Below are positions 36,583-50,248 of a stretch of DNA of 64,000 bases, piece after piece. The notes under the pieces are model-generated. The model ran no database searches. It was not told where the DNA came from and saw only the letters and a list, made by a program, of their open reading frames with translations. The position numbers were made by a program, and so were the translations under genes. The stretch's first letter is position 1; each line of letters begins with the position of its first letter. The stretch is from Caldilineaceae bacterium (GTDB lineage: Bacteria; Chloroflexota; Anaerolineae; Caldilineales; Caldilineaceae): contig JALHQH010000012.1 of assembly GCA_022842065.1 (NCBI GenBank), forward strand, positions 124,001-188,000, read 5' to 3'.

Positions 36583-37103
36583 GTACCCTGCCGGACCCCG
36601 TTCCCTCCTCACGCACGCTCCTTGCGGTTGATCTTGGCCTGCGCGCCGGCCTGGCACTTTATGGTCATGATGGTCGCCTGTGCTGGTACCGCTCGCATAA
36701 TTTTGGTAATCTGACGCGCTTAAAGCGGGGCGTCTCTACGATCCTCAACGCGCTCCCCACCTTGCAGTGGCTGGTCCTGGAAGGGGGTGGACCTTTGGCC
36801 GAAATCTGGCACAAGGAGGGGAGCCGGCGGCAGCTTGGTGTGCTTGTGGTGAGCGCTGAGCGCTGGCGCGCACAACTGCTTTCTGCGCGTCAACAACGCA
36901 GTGGGATCGAAGCCAAACAAAGTGCCGATACGCTGGCACGTACTATCATCGACTGGTCTGCCGCGCCGCAGCCAACTTCACTGCGCCATGATGCAGCGGA
37001 AGCGATCCTGATTGGGTTATGGGGGGTGCTCGAAGTCGGCTGGCTGCCGAATGAACAGGTGCAAATCCCGCTTGCCCTGCGCCCGTTGATCCGCGATCGT
37101 TAA
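36579..37103 (+). CDS. RNase H-fold (RuvC-like) protein
   Basis: The 174-residue protein has a ribonuclease H/resolvase-like arrangement. The first strand with Asp is LLAVDLGLRAGLALY (about 14-28). A second acidic position is LVLEGGGPLAE (about 66-76), and the C-terminal helix HDAAEAILIGLWG (about 142-154) resembles the last acidic motif of RuvC. This suggests a structure-specific nuclease or a related enzyme, but it is not RuvC itself. It overlaps the DUF6933-like gene by 4 bp (ATGA). Confidence 0.6.
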   Translation: MSTLPDPVPSSRTLLAVDLGLRAGLALYGHDGRLCWYRSHNFGNLTRLKRGVSTILNALPTLQWLVLEGGGPLAEIWHKEGSRRQLGVLVVSAERWRAQLLSARQQRSGIEAKQSADTLARTIIDWSAAPQPTSLRHDAAEAILIGLWGVLEVGWLPNEQVQIPLALRPLIRDR

Positions 37104-37166
37104 CCTTCCGCGCCTTACGCGCTCTGTCCAATCTCCGCAAAATTACGGCAAATTGCGCTTGAATGA

Positions 37167-40100
37167 ATGGTCACAAAATGTTTACAATGGGAAATATTTG
37201 TTTTACCTTTGTTCGTAAACTTTTTGTCAAACAAAGTGAGCGCATCGCTTGTGAGCTATCTATTAGGAAGTCGAGCACCGGTTGAAGAGAGTCGCGAAGC
37301 GCGCCGCACCGAGGCGACACGCCAGCTAAATGCCACCCTGGCCGATCTGGTGGATGTGGCACGCCACAATGAGGTACGTCGTCGCCTACTCGAAATTATT
37401 GTACAGGCGACCGGTTACAGCTACGGCTTGCAGGCCGAAATGGAGCCGGATGGCCAACACATGCAGGTGACTGCGCTCTATCTGCCCTCTTTACTCCTGC
37501 ACAGTGTCGAAAAAATTACTGGCTTCTCGGTGATTGGTTACCGCTTTGCCAATGACCCAACGGTTGCCTTGCAGACGCCCCCGACTGAGATCTTTCAACA
37601 TTTCCACGACTGGCGACCCGATCTAGCCCGCTCGTTAGCGATTTCCATTGAACGGGTCATGGGTATTCGCCAGATTGTTTCGCTGCGCCTCCATACGGGC
37701 GAACATTATTTGGGCGCGGTAAATTTTTTCGCCACCAGTACCGAGACTGACCTGCTTCTGCTCGAATATCTTTGTAATAACCACCTGGTTTACGCGCTGC
37801 GGCTGATGCAAGAGCAGGCCGCACGGGCACGGTTGCAGCTGGAACGCACTGCTGCACTAGAGCGCCAGATTCAAGAGCGCCGGGAGACGCAGGCCGCACT
37901 AAGAGCACGGACTTCGCTCCTGACGACACTGATCGATAACCTTCAACGCGGGATCCTGGTTGAAGACGAAACGCGCCATATTCTCCATGTTAATCAGGAT
38001 TTCTGTAATCTTTTTCAGTTTCCTATCCCGCCCGCTGCTTTGTTAGGCACAGACTGTAGCGGTGCTGCCGAGGCATCAAAGGCACTCTTTGTTGATCCAG
38101 CAGCTTTTGTCGAGCGCGTTGGCCTCATTTTGCAGCACCGCCAGACCGTGATCGGCGAAGTGTTGAACATGGCCGATGGGCGGATTCTTGAACGTGATTA
38201 TGTCCCGATTCTGGTCGAGAATGATCACCGCGGTAACGTTTGGCTCTATCGCGATATTACGGCGGCGAAAAAAGCCGAAGCCGCCCTGCGCGAAAGTGAG
38301 GAAGCCATCCGTGCTCTCTATACGATCACGGCTGACCACCAACGCACCTTTGCCGAAAAAGTACAGGCCTTACTGGCCATGGGCTGCCGCCGCTTTGGCC
38401 TGGATATCGGCATCCTCGCCCACGTGGCGGCTGAACAGTATCAGGTCGTCGAGGTTTATGCGCCGCAGCTTGATATTGTCAAAGGTACCACCTTTGCGCT
38501 GGGCCAGACTTACTGCCGCGAAACGTTACAGGCCGAGGGTCCGCTCTGCTTTGCCCATGCCGGTGACTCGCCCTGGGCCACCCATCCCTGTTATCAAGCT
38601 TTTCGGCTCGAAGCCTATTTAGGCACCGCAGTTAAGATTGGTGGCCAGGTTTATGGTACGCTCAACTTTTCGAGTTCACGTCCCCGTTCAACCCCATTTC
38701 GTGCTTCTGATCAAGAATTTTTAAGCCTGATGGCGCAATGGATCAGTAGTGAGATGGAGCGTCACCAGAAAAGTGAACAGTTACAAGCCTATGCCGCAAA
38801 GATCGAGCAAACTAATCAGGAACTCGCTGTTGCGCGCGACCAGGCTTTAGAGGCTTCGCGCCTCAAGAGCGAATTTCTGGCGACCATGTCCCATGAAATT
38901 CGTACCCCCATGAACAGTGTGATCGGGATGACTGAATTGCTGCTCGATACTGAGCTGGAGAGCCGCCAGCGCGAGTTTGCTGAGATTGTGCTGGATGAAG
39001 CTGGACACCTGTTGACGATCATCAACGACATTCTCGATTTTTCCAAGATCGAAGCCGGTAAGCTCATTCTAGAGCAAGAGAGTTTCGCCCCTGTTTTAAT
39101 TATCGAGAGCGTCGCTGAATTGCTGGCGACGCAGGCCGCAGCCAAACAATTGGCATTAATGACTTTTATTGACGATAATGTGCCATCGATTGTCCGCGGC
39201 GATGCCGGGCGTTTGCGCCAGGTGTTGCTTAATCTGGCTGGCAACGCGATCAAATTTACCGAACGCGGCGAGGTCGTCGTGCGTTTGACCGCCCTCGCGC
39301 AGTCGGATACTTATGTGCAACTGCACTGTCGGGTGATTGATTCTGGCATTGGCATTGCTGCCGAGCAACAGCGCCATCTCTTTCAGCCTTTTACGCAGGT
39401 CGATGGCGGGGTGACACGCCGCTTTGGCGGCACTGGTCTGGGGTTAGCGATTGCCAGTCGGTTGATCAAGCTAATGGGCGGGGAGATCGGGGTGGAGAGT
39501 CGCGAAGGCGCAGGGGCTACCTTCTGGTTTACCGTTACCCTTGAGCGTTCTACCCTGCAGTCAGTCCCCACCCAACCCTATGGGCTGACGTTGAAGGGGT
39601 TGCACATTCTTGTCGTTGATGACAATGTCACCCATCGCGGGATTGTGCAGAACTATCTGACCACCTGGGGCGCGCAGGTGACGGTTGCAACGCGCGGAAC
39701 AGAAGCAATTATGGCGCTACTCCGGGCTGCGGCCGCGGGGACCCCTTTCCCATTGGCGATTGTTGATCAGATTATGCCTGGGATGGATGGTTTGGCATTA
39801 GGGCAGACTGTGCGTAATGAGCCTAGCCTGGCTGCTACGCGCCTGATCATGTTAACTGCCTTTGATGAGAAAGAGCAGGGGCGGGCTGCCCTACAGGCTG
39901 GGTATGATGACTATCTGACAAAACCGGTACGCCAGAACCGCCTGCGTGAAAGTCTGTTGCGGGCGCTTTCTGATCGGCCTGCTATCATGATGACCGCTGG
40001 GGCAACATCCGACGCCCCCACCCCTGTGGTGACTGCCCCCCTGCCCACAAGTGCCAAATCACTGCTCGCCACGCCGCTGATCCTCTTAGTCGAAGATCAG

Positions 40101-40460
40101 GTGGCAAACCAGACGTTGGCCATCGAACAATTGGCCCGCTTAGGCTTTACGGCTGATCTGGCGCAGAATGGTCTTGAAGCGCTCGCCCGGTTAGCGCAGC
40201 CCGATCATTCCTATGAGCTTGTGCTCATGGATTGCCAGATGCCGGAGATGGATGGTTTTGAGACCACACAACATCTACGCGCACGTGAACAGACCACTGG
40301 TGGCCACCTGCCCATTATTGCCATGACCGCGCAAGCAATGAAGGGCGACCAGGAGCGCTGTTTCGCGGCGGGCATGGATGACTATCTGAGTAAACCCGTG
40401 CGTCTGGCTGACTTGCGCCAGACCCTTGCGCGTTGGTTACCCAGTGCCGATAAAATGTAA
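37167..40460 (+). CDS. Hybrid sensor histidine kinase, GAF-PAS-GAF-HisKA-HATPase-REC-REC
   Basis: The 1097-residue protein is apparently cytoplasmic. Domains in order are GAF-like (about 50-215), PAS (about 248-370, [21 protein letters not shown]) and a second GAF (about 380-535). HisKA follows with the phospho-acceptor His576 in SHEIRTP. HATPase (about 675-795) has [10 protein letters not shown] and [12 protein letters not shown]. Two receivers carry phospho-acceptors near Asp867 ([10 protein letters not shown]) and Asp1022 ([10 protein letters not shown]). There is no Hpt domain or DNA-binding output, so a separate phosphotransfer partner is needed. The first 30 residues are doubtful; an in-frame GTG starting VSASLVSY is an alternative. 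A 30-bp hairpin follows the gene. Confidence 0.9.
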   Translation: MVTKCLQWEIFVLPLFVNFLSNKVSASLVSYLLGSRAPVEESREARRTEATRQLNATLADLVDVARHNEVRRRLLEIIVQATGYSYGLQAEMEPDGQHMQVTALYLPSLLLHSVEKITGFSVIGYRFANDPTVALQTPPTEIFQHFHDWRPDLARSLAISIERVMGIRQIVSLRLHTGEHYLGAVNFFATSTETDLLLLEYLCNNHLVYALRLMQEQAARARLQLERTAALERQIQERRETQAALRARTSLLTTLIDNLQRGILVEDETRHILHVNQDFCNLFQFPIPPAALLGTDCSGAAEASKALFVDPAAFVERVGLILQHRQTVIGEVLNMADGRILERDYVPILVENDHRGNVWLYRDITAAKKAEAALRESEEAIRALYTITADHQRTFAEKVQALLAMGCRRFGLDIGILAHVAAEQYQVVEVYAPQLDIVKGTTFALGQTYCRETLQAEGPLCFAHAGDSPWATHPCYQAFRLEAYLGTAVKIGGQVYGTLNFSSSRPRSTPFRASDQEFLSLMAQWISSEMERHQKSEQLQAYAAKIEQTNQELAVARDQALEASRLKSEFLATMSHEIRTPMNSVIGMTELLLDTELESRQREFAEIVLDEAGHLLTIINDILDFSKIEAGKLILEQESFAPVLIIESVAELLATQAAAKQLALMTFIDDNVPSIVRGDAGRLRQVLLNLAGNAIKFTERGEVVVRLTALAQSDTYVQLHCRVIDSGIGIAAEQQRHLFQPFTQVDGGVTRRFGGTGLGLAIASRLIKLMGGEIGVESREGAGATFWFTVTLERSTLQSVPTQPYGLTLKGLHILVVDDNVTHRGIVQNYLTTWGAQVTVATRGTEAIMALLRAAAAGTPFPLAIVDQIMPGMDGLALGQTVRNEPSLAATRLIMLTAFDEKEQGRAALQAGYDDYLTKPVRQNRLRESLLRALSDRPAIMMTAGATSDAPTPVVTAPLPTSAKSLLATPLILLVEDQVANQTLAIEQLARLGFTADLAQNGLEALARLAQPDHSYELVLMDCQMPEMDGFETTQHLRAREQTTGGHLPIIAMTAQAMKGDQERCFAAGMDDYLSKPVRLADLRQTLARWLPSADKM

Positions 40461-40482
40461 AACGTGAAGCGTAAAACGTGAA

Positions 40483-40553
40483 GCGTAAAACATGAAGCGT
40501 AATGGGTACAGTGCGCCTGTCGAACTGTACCCATTACGCTTCATGTTTTACGC
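40483..40553. terminator. 30-bp perfect hairpin after the hybrid kinase
   Basis: Arms at 40483-40512 and 40524-40553 are exactly complementary over 30 bp with an 11-nt loop. The left arm continues a tandem series of GTAAAACGTGAAGC-like 14-bp repeats starting at 40457. It lies 22 bp after the stop codon. Confidence 0.85.
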
Positions 40554-40605
40554 CCCCAGTCGCCATTTGCTGTGCTCTTGCAGTATACTGTAGTCATCAT
40601 TTTAA

Positions 40606-44040
<3,435 letters not shown>

Positions 44041-44051
44041 CAGCTTTTGTG

Positions 44052-44173
44052 GGGTGTGTCCCAGGAAAGGAGTGAGTTGTATGACGTCCCCGGCACAGGC
44101 GAAAAATTGGTTCGTCTGCGGACCATTTCCTCGCCTGTGCCGGGGACGTTTACCCCAAAATTGGGACGCACCC
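44052..44173. repeat. 122-bp nested palindromic element, copy 1
   Basis: The outer inverted repeat is GGGTGTGTCCCA (44052-44063) with TGGGACGCACCC (44162-44173), 11 of 12 matches. The inner perfect 19-bp inverted repeat, ACGTCCCCGGCACAGGCGA, lies at 44084-44102 with its complement at 44131-44149 around a 28-nt loop. A second copy of the same length is at 55949-56070. It directly follows the beta-galactosidase stop and has no coding capacity. Confidence 0.8.
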
Positions 44174-44193
44174 GCTTTTGTGTGAATGCTTGA

Positions 44194-44235
44194 CAAGGAT
44201 GTTATGGTTATGCTTGCATAACCATAACATCCTTG
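44194..44235. promoter_or_regulatory. 20-bp perfect palindrome upstream of the RHH gene
   Basis: Arms of exactly 20 bp (44194-44213 and 44216-44235, reading CAAGGATGTTATGGTTATGC on the left) are separated by only 2 bp. A TTGACA -35-like hexamer (44190-44195) overlaps its left edge, and it ends 39 bp before the ATG of the ribbon-helix-helix protein. This fits an autoregulatory operator; a cruciform or hairpin role cannot be excluded. Confidence 0.6.
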
Positions 44236-44274
44236 ATATGAACTAAAGTGAGTGATTGACGAAAGGCGAGCGCA

Positions 44275-44535
44275 ATGAAGCGAACCACCATCATGATCGA
44301 AGAGGACGTGCTCTACGATTTACAGCGCATTGCGCAGGAGAAAGAGCAATCGATGGCGAGTGTGCTGCGCGAGGCATTAGCCACCTATATCACGGAACAG
44401 CGCAAGGGCACACCACCGCGTAACCCACTGCTTGGCCTGATCGGGATCGGGGCAAGTGCCGAGCCAACAGATATCGCCGATGGCGAAGACGAGCGCTTAC
44501 TGCGTGACACATTTGAACTGCTGCCGTTGCTGTGA
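44275..44535 (+). CDS. Ribbon-helix-helix protein, orphan antitoxin-like
   Basis: The 86-residue protein has an N-terminal Arc/CopG/MetJ-like fold: strand MKRTTIMIEED, then helices VLYDLQRIAQEKEQ and SMASVLREALATYITEQ. The tail is flexible and acidic, ending LLRDTFELLPLL, as in antitoxins that cover a PIN toxin. No toxin gene follows; the next gene is a convergent SDR 14 bp away. It therefore looks like an orphan antitoxin or a stand-alone regulator binding the palindrome upstream. Confidence 0.75.
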   Translation: MKRTTIMIEEDVLYDLQRIAQEKEQSMASVLREALATYITEQRKGTPPRNPLLGLIGIGASAEPTDIADGEDERLLRDTFELLPLL

Positions 44536-44549
44536 GGACGCTTGGCCCG

Positions 44550-45335
44550 CTACGCCGCCGGTAGATCCAACCCGTGCACAAAGCCACCATCCACCCGTAA
44601 CACCGCCCCGGTAATATACTCGGCATCGTCACTGGCCAGGAAGGCAGCAGCTTTGCCGATATCCTCTGGCCGCCCGATGCGTCCCCAAGGAATATTTTGG
44701 CCGCCACGTTCGATGTCGGCTTCGCTGAAATGATTGCGCTCGCCAGGTGTATCGATCCAGCCGGGGTTGATGATATTAACGTTGATCCGCTGCCGCGCCA
44801 ATTCCCCGGCCATCGTCCGCCCCAAATGCGCAATCGCGGCCTTGGCCATGTTATAGGCCGCGCTATTCGCAAAGGCGTGCTCTTCATGGACCGAGCAGGT
44901 GATGATGATCTTGCCCCGGCTTGGGCCTGCCAGCGGTTGGCGTACCATCTGTTGCGCCGCCATTTGACAGGTATGAAAAACCCCAAATTGGGCCACCTCC
45001 AGCGTGCGCAACACATTTTCCCACTTGGCTTCCACCACCGACTCACGGATTGACCGCGCCGCATTGGCTACGGCGATATCGAGCTTGCCAAAGCGCGCCA
45101 CCACCCCCGTCATCATTGCGGCCACCGCGTCACGATCCGAAATATCCGCCGGCCAGAAAAGGGCTTGGCGGCCCATATTTTCTAGTTCGGCCACAGTCCC
45201 GGCGGCCTCTTTGCTGCCCGGCAGATCGTTGATCACTACATCGGCGCCCTCTGCCGCCAAACAGAGGGCGATCCCCTTGCCAATTCCACGCGCCCCACCC
45301 GTAACCACTGCGACTTTCCCAGCCAATCGACCCAT
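44550..45335 (-). CDS. SDR family oxidoreductase
   Basis: The 261-residue protein is a classical short-chain dehydrogenase. It has TGGARGIGKG (cofactor loop, about 12-21), NAARS, the catalytic Ser in IITCSVHEEHAF and YNMAK (Tyr-Lys), and the C-terminal YITGAVLRVDGGFVHG. It most resembles glucose-1-dehydrogenase/3-oxoacyl reductase-like SDRs using NAD(P)H. Its sugar-gene neighbours suggest a sugar or sugar-lactone substrate, which is inference. The start at 45335 is chosen because MGRLAGKVAVVTGG is the family start; 25 upstream codons are unrelated. Confidence 0.9.
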   Translation of the reverse strand: MGRLAGKVAVVTGGARGIGKGIALCLAAEGADVVINDLPGSKEAAGTVAELENMGRQALFWPADISDRDAVAAMMTGVVARFGKLDIAVANAARSIRESVVEAKWENVLRTLEVAQFGVFHTCQMAAQQMVRQPLAGPSRGKIIITCSVHEEHAFANSAAYNMAKAAIAHLGRTMAGELARQRINVNIINPGWIDTPGERNHFSEADIERGGQNIPWGRIGRPEDIGKAAAFLASDDAEYITGAVLRVDGGFVHGLDLPAA

Positions 45336-45426
45336 CTTGCTTGCCCCTTTAGATTGAGTAGAGTATGATATGTGACAAATTGTATCACGAATCACCCAAT
45401 CACCAATCACCTAGAAACCATTAACT

Positions 45427-46410
45427 ATGACCAACACATTCCGCTGGGGCATCCTTGGTGCCGGCAGTATTGCTAAGAAATTTTGTGCAGGCGTGCAAGC
45501 GCTGCCCGACCACAAACTTGTTGGGGTTGGCTCCCGTAGCCAGGAAAAGGCCGATAGCTTTGGCGAGCAATTTGCGATTCCCCATCGCCATGCCAGTTAC
45601 GAAGCACTGGTTGCCGACCCAGAGATCGATGCGATCTACGTTGCCACGCCCCATCCCATGCACAAAGATCACACCTTGCTTTCGCTGCGGGCCGGCAAAC
45701 ATGTGCTCTGTGAAAAGCCCTTTACGATCAACGCCGGCGAGACGCGCGAAATGATTGCTGAGGCGCGCAAACTGGGCCTCTTTTTAATGGAAGCAATGTG
45801 GACCCGCTTTGTCCCCGCCGTGGTCGAGGCAAAACGGCTAATTGATGAAGGCGCCATCGGCGAAGTACGCATGATCAACGCCGACTTTGGTTTTCGCGCC
45901 GGCTTCAACCCGCAGAGCCGCGCCTTTGCACCCGAACTGGGCGGCGGTGGGCTGCTTGATGTGGGGGTCTATCCGATCTCCTTTGCCTCCATGTTGTTAG
46001 GCCGGCCCAATCGGATTGCAACCTTGGCGGAACTGGGTCAAACTGGGGTGGACGAACAGTCGGCCTTTATTCTCGGTTATCCCGGTGGTCAACTGGCGAC
46101 GCTCTACACCGCCGTGCGCACCAACACGCCGCAGGATTGTGTGATCATGGGCACCGACGGCATGATCCGCATCCATCCCCCCTTCTGGATCCCCAACAAA
46201 TTGACCTTGACCCAGTCGGGCAAAGGCACGCAAGAACTTGAGATTCCCTACGTTGCCAATGGCTATAACTACGAAGCCGCCGAAGTTGCCAACTGTGTGC
46301 GCGCTGGTAAGTTGGAGAGCGGGGTCATGGGGCTGGATGAGTCGCTGCAAATCATGGAGACGATGGACGCAATCCGCGCCCAGTGGGGCTTGAAGTATCC
46401 GATGGAGTAA
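45427..46410 (+). CDS. Gfo/Idh/MocA family oxidoreductase
   Basis: The 327-residue protein has the Rossmann start [13 protein letters not shown], then [11 protein letters not shown] and the catalytic-site EKPF of [13 protein letters not shown]. The C-terminal alpha/beta domain includes [17 protein letters not shown]. Members oxidise or reduce sugars and cyclitols with NAD(P). The closest pattern is the dihydrodiol/D-xylose dehydrogenase-like subgroup ([11 protein letters not shown]). It is transcribed divergently from the SDR and is followed by the galacturonokinase gene 56 bp downstream. Confidence 0.9.
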   Translation: MTNTFRWGILGAGSIAKKFCAGVQALPDHKLVGVGSRSQEKADSFGEQFAIPHRHASYEALVADPEIDAIYVATPHPMHKDHTLLSLRAGKHVLCEKPFTINAGETREMIAEARKLGLFLMEAMWTRFVPAVVEAKRLIDEGAIGEVRMINADFGFRAGFNPQSRAFAPELGGGGLLDVGVYPISFASMLLGRPNRIATLAELGQTGVDEQSAFILGYPGGQLATLYTAVRTNTPQDCVIMGTDGMIRIHPPFWIPNKLTLTQSGKGTQELEIPYVANGYNYEAAEVANCVRAGKLESGVMGLDESLQIMETMDAIRAQWGLKYPME

Positions 46411-46466
46411 CCTTACTGACCAAATTGCAAGCAAATTTCCATTCAATCCTGTGATACACTGCTAGC

Positions 46467-47708
46467 ATGACTCACCCTAACCCGCATCTCCACCACGCCC
46501 GTCCACAAGCTGAACGGGTCGATGAACTGATTACCCACTTGCGCCGTCACTATCACGGTGATCCGGCGGCGATCCGCGTCGTGCGCGCGCCTTTGCGCAT
46601 TTCACCTCTGGGTGCACACATCGATCATCAACTAGGGCGGGTGACCGGCATGGCCGTGGATCGTTCGATCCTCTTCGCCTTTGCGCCGACCCATGATGGC
46701 CGCATTCATGTCCACAGCCTGGATTTTGCGCAGCCGACCACCTTCAACCCGTCGGCAATTCCGCCCTCGCTCAAGGGGGATTGGGGTAACTATCTGCGCG
46801 GAGCGGCGGTCGCTTTGCAAAATGCCTATGGCCTTAAGCAAGGGTTAGTGGGTGTCCTGGGCGGCGACATGCCGATTGGTGGCCTCAGCTCTTCCGCCGC
46901 GGTGACGATTGCTTACTTGCTGGCGCTGGAGACAGTCAACGGCCTCACGGTTACACCGGACGAGAATATTCGTCTGGTCACCCGGACTGAGCATGATTAC
47001 ATTGGTCTCAACAATGGTATCCTCGATCAGACCTCGATCCTCTTTAGCCGGCGCAACCATTTGACGGTCATCGACTGTGAATCGGTGCAGATCGAGATCG
47101 CGCCGGCGAGCATCGCACCCGAACAGTATGCGATCTTGGCCGTTTACTCGGGTGTGGCGCAGGGGTTGGTTGGTACGGGGTATAACAACCGGGTGGCGGA
47201 ATGTCAGGCTGCGGCCAAGCAACTCTTGGCATTGACTGGTCGAGATGGGGTGGAAAACCCTCGGTTACGCCATGTCGATCCCGACCACTTTACCACCTAT
47301 GCGGATCGGCTGGAAGCGCCGTTGCGTAAACGGGCGGCCCACTTTTTCAGTGAGATGGCCCGTGTGCTCCAGGGTGAACAGGCGTGGCGCAATGGTGATC
47401 TCACGCGCTTTGGTGAGTTGGTGGCCCAATCGGGCGAAAGTTCGATCAAGAATTACGAGAGTGGTTGTCCGCAACTGATCACCCTCTATGAAATTCTGCG
47501 CGAGACGCCAGGTGTTTATGGTGTACGTTTTAGTGGGGCCGGTTTCCGTGGCAGTTGCCTTGCCTTGGTCGATCCCCGGCAAAGTGAAGCGATCGCCGAT
47601 GTGGTTCATCAGCGTTACCCCCAGATTCACCCTGATATCGCTGATGCCTACAGCGTCCACCTCTGCCAACCGGCGGACGGAGCGGCGCTGTTGGGTGAAT
47701 TGGGGTAG
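46467..47708 (+). CDS. Galacturonokinase-like GHMP sugar kinase
   Basis: The 413-residue protein is a GHMP kinase with the ATP loop GGLSSSAAV (138-146). The N-terminal motif is APLRISPLGAHIDHQ (about 41-55), not the usual GEHTDYNGG of galactokinases. That variant, together with NGILDQTSILFS, HFFSEMARVLQGEQAW, SSIKNYESG and TPGVYGVRFSGAGFRGSCLAL, closely matches what I recall of Arabidopsis galacturonokinase. The expected reaction is D-galacturonate plus ATP to galacturonate-1-phosphate. A partner nucleotidyltransferase is encoded about 3.3 kb downstream. A 24-bp hairpin follows the gene. Confidence 0.8.
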   Translation: MTHPNPHLHHARPQAERVDELITHLRRHYHGDPAAIRVVRAPLRISPLGAHIDHQLGRVTGMAVDRSILFAFAPTHDGRIHVHSLDFAQPTTFNPSAIPPSLKGDWGNYLRGAAVALQNAYGLKQGLVGVLGGDMPIGGLSSSAAVTIAYLLALETVNGLTVTPDENIRLVTRTEHDYIGLNNGILDQTSILFSRRNHLTVIDCESVQIEIAPASIAPEQYAILAVYSGVAQGLVGTGYNNRVAECQAAAKQLLALTGRDGVENPRLRHVDPDHFTTYADRLEAPLRKRAAHFFSEMARVLQGEQAWRNGDLTRFGELVAQSGESSIKNYESGCPQLITLYEILRETPGVYGVRFSGAGFRGSCLALVDPRQSEAIADVVHQRYPQIHPDIADAYSVHLCQPADGAALLGELG

Positions 47709-47712
47709 CTAA

Positions 47713-47789
47713 GGCAAAGCGTTCCGGGGACGCACCCAAAAAGGTTAGTTTACCCCGATCTGTGTGGTGCGTCCCCGGAACGCTTTGCC
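47713..47789. terminator. 24-bp perfect hairpin between convergent genes
   Basis: Arms at 47713-47736 and 47766-47789 are exactly complementary over 24 bp, with a 29-nt loop. The inner part (CCGGGGACGCACC) and the loop word GTTTACCCC are shared with the 122-bp elements at 44.1 and 56.0 kb, so it may be a related family member. It separates the ends of the galacturonokinase and VWA genes. Confidence 0.75.
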
Positions 47790-47809
47790 GTTCTTCACTT
47801 ACCCAAGGT

Positions 47810-50248
47810 CTATGGTTGGGTTGTCAATCTTTCTAATATCGTCAGCTCCTGCTGCAACGTTGAATCCCCAAGTGCATTCAGCTCTGCGCCGAAATATGCT
47901 TTGAATTGCGCAAACAACGTCTGATACTGGGGTGAAACTTGCAAGGGTAATGACTGCCGTTCCCATTCCCCTAAGGAGGTGGTGCGCGGTAGTTGGATGC
48001 CTGTTTCCGGGGTAACATTGGGATATAACCAGCCATCATCCCCGGTGGCGCGCCCGCGCGTATCGTTGACCCAGTTGCGCAAGAGATTGGCGTAACGTAC
48101 CAGCAAAATGCCTTTGCGGATGCCCAAGTTGTCATAGTGATCGCCCTCTTGGTCATTGGCGGTGGTCGCCAGGGCGACGGCAGCCACACTGCTTTGCACC
48201 TGGCCACTGCGATCAGCATAGGTGACCGTTACGGTGGCCTGTCCCCCGTTGGTGCTTGTCCCGTTGCGAGGCCGCAATTGGAGAAGGACCAGCCCGCCCT
48301 TTACCTCGCCATCGCGGCCAGCCGACGGGAAAAGGGTGTTGATGCGCATGATCTCGCCACTCGCCTGATCTGCCTCCGGCGAACCATAGACCTGTTCGAT
48401 CACAAAATCTGGTGAATTGAAGGTTAGGGTCAGGTCGAAGAGGAGCGGCGTTACCATGAAATTGAACTCGTCCTGCACGCGGCGCATAAAGTCGGCGGGA
48501 GAGTGGACGGCGTAATAATTTGCCCCGCGGATCTTGGTCAGCCCCTCAATCAACGCGGTGTTAAAGTCAACCCCGATGCCGATAAAGGTAGTGTAGATGC
48601 GCTGTGCCGCATTGGCCTGGGTGAGCGCCAACAGTGCCGCTTCGCTGGTCGCACCGGTGTTCGGTTGGGCATCGGTGAGGAAGATCAGCCGATTCTCATA
48701 GATCGCTGGGTCCGCATTGACGAACGGGGCCAACAGGTCCGTGCCCATGCGATAGCCCGCTTCCATATTGGTGCCACCCTGTTCACGCAGCGCCAGAATA
48801 TGTTGTTTGATACTCGCCATGTCGGTTTCGCCGACGAGGCGCATTGCCTTGGCCAGGTGCGCTTGATCGTCAAAGAGCACAATCGCCAGTTGATCCTCGG
48901 GCGCCAGTTGATCCAGCAGGGCGGCAATCGCTTCGGTGACCGCGGTGAGTTTGGGTTTGGCTTCCCAAGCGAGGGGGCTATTCGTGCTGCTATTATCATA
49001 GTAATAGCGGGTAAATTCCTCCGCCATTGAGCCGGAGATGTCGAGCACCACGACGAGATTGAGCCGTTTACGGGCAAAGTCGCTGGCACGCAGCCCTGAA
49101 TTTAGCCCCACCGCCAGGAAGTGTTGGGCCTCACCAGAAATCGGATCGCGGCTGGTCGCCTGGGCATAGCTGGGGCAGAAAAGTTGCGTGCATGGCGCGT
49201 TCTGCCCGGTCGCAAAGTAGTAATCATAGAAAAGCCCTTCCACGGTGACATCGGTTGCCAAGGGCAGGTAGCCTTGTTGAATGTTTTCGCGGAAGTTGTT
49301 GATATCCTTCGCACCGCCGACGGATAGACCGAGGTTGTCAGTGTTGAGCTGCGCGACGGCTGCGGTCTCTAACTGCGCGGAGAGCGCATAGGAGTCAACT
49401 TGAGGGCTGATGGCTGCTGGTTGGACCTCGATTGCGGGAACGCTAGCTGGTGCAGCCACTACCGATTCAACAAATGGTGCTGATTCGCCTGATGCAGCAC
49501 CCGGTACTGCCGCAACTGACTCTGCGGCAGCTTGCCCAAGCATAGGTACCTCTGGCTGTGCCACTGCTTGTCCTGGGCCTGTAGGTGGGCTGTAGAGCTG
49601 TACTACTGGTGTCGCCGCACCGGCGAGAGATCCTGTCTGCGCCACGAGTGGTGAAACAAATCCTGTTGATGTGGTGGCGTACGGCGCTGGTCGCAAATTA
49701 GTGATTACGATTAAGCCAATCAGCAGGACGCCCAAGCCGCCACTAAGGCGCATGCCCTGCCAGGCAAGCTGTGACCACAGCTGTGTTGTTGCTTGCCAGC
49801 GTTTTGACAAGGATTGGACAATCAAGCAGATCAAACTCAGGCTGAAGATGAGCACTGTGCCGAGCAGAATCAGTGCAGTCCAGGGCATTACCGTATATTG
49901 CCAATCATCAACCTGCGGGCTGAAGAGTCCGCGTAACCAGAAGCGTTGCCAATAGGCCGTGAGTAAAAGGAGTACCAGGAACGCAAGCGGCCAAAGCCAG
50001 TTGTGCCAACGTCGCTGCTGCATGCGCTGCCCAGCAGTGGTTTCTGCCGGGAGCACTTCTTCATTGTGTAAGTCGATTAGTCGCTGCCGTAGCCGCGCTT
50101 TGAAGAATCGATTTGCCTCAGCCTGCTGTAATTCAACTTTGCGTAATTGCGCGGCCAGTGCCAGGGTTGGCTCGTTCTCTGCCCCTGCTTCCAGGCGCGC
50201 TGCCCAACGTGCTACCGCGGGCGTTTGCTTGTGTTTATTCCAAAACAT
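47810..50248 (-). CDS. Membrane-anchored VWA (YfbK-like) protein paired with an ECF sigma factor
   Basis: The 812-residue protein begins with about 80 cytoplasmic residues. Three membrane helices follow (about 84-100, 122-146 and 170-190), then an Ala/Pro-rich linker (about 195-300). The extracytoplasmic part has a YfbK-type preamble (DINNFRENIQQGYLPLATDV) and a VWA domain with complete MIDAS: DISGSM near 402, GGTNMEAGY and LTDAQPN. A YfbK-like C-terminal region follows. It overlaps the upstream ECF sigma gene by 14 bp. The cytoplasmic N-terminus sits where an anti-sigma domain would be; that role is inference. Confidence 0.82.
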   Translation of the reverse strand: MFWNKHKQTPAVARWAARLEAGAENEPTLALAAQLRKVELQQAEANRFFKARLRQRLIDLHNEEVLPAETTAGQRMQQRRWHNWLWPLAFLVLLLLTAYWQRFWLRGLFSPQVDDWQYTVMPWTALILLGTVLIFSLSLICLIVQSLSKRWQATTQLWSQLAWQGMRLSGGLGVLLIGLIVITNLRPAPYATTSTGFVSPLVAQTGSLAGAATPVVQLYSPPTGPGQAVAQPEVPMLGQAAAESVAAVPGAASGESAPFVESVVAAPASVPAIEVQPAAISPQVDSYALSAQLETAAVAQLNTDNLGLSVGGAKDINNFRENIQQGYLPLATDVTVEGLFYDYYFATGQNAPCTQLFCPSYAQATSRDPISGEAQHFLAVGLNSGLRASDFARKRLNLVVVLDISGSMAEEFTRYYYDNSSTNSPLAWEAKPKLTAVTEAIAALLDQLAPEDQLAIVLFDDQAHLAKAMRLVGETDMASIKQHILALREQGGTNMEAGYRMGTDLLAPFVNADPAIYENRLIFLTDAQPNTGATSEAALLALTQANAAQRIYTTFIGIGVDFNTALIEGLTKIRGANYYAVHSPADFMRRVQDEFNFMVTPLLFDLTLTFNSPDFVIEQVYGSPEADQASGEIMRINTLFPSAGRDGEVKGGLVLLQLRPRNGTSTNGGQATVTVTYADRSGQVQSSVAAVALATTANDQEGDHYDNLGIRKGILLVRYANLLRNWVNDTRGRATGDDGWLYPNVTPETGIQLPRTTSLGEWERQSLPLQVSPQYQTLFAQFKAYFGAELNALGDSTLQQELTILERLTTQP

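Noticed and set aside
46467..47708. Annotation as ordinary galactokinase galK
   Set aside because: The diagnostic GEHTDY-type motif is replaced by PLGAHIDHQ, and several long motifs fit galacturonokinase better.
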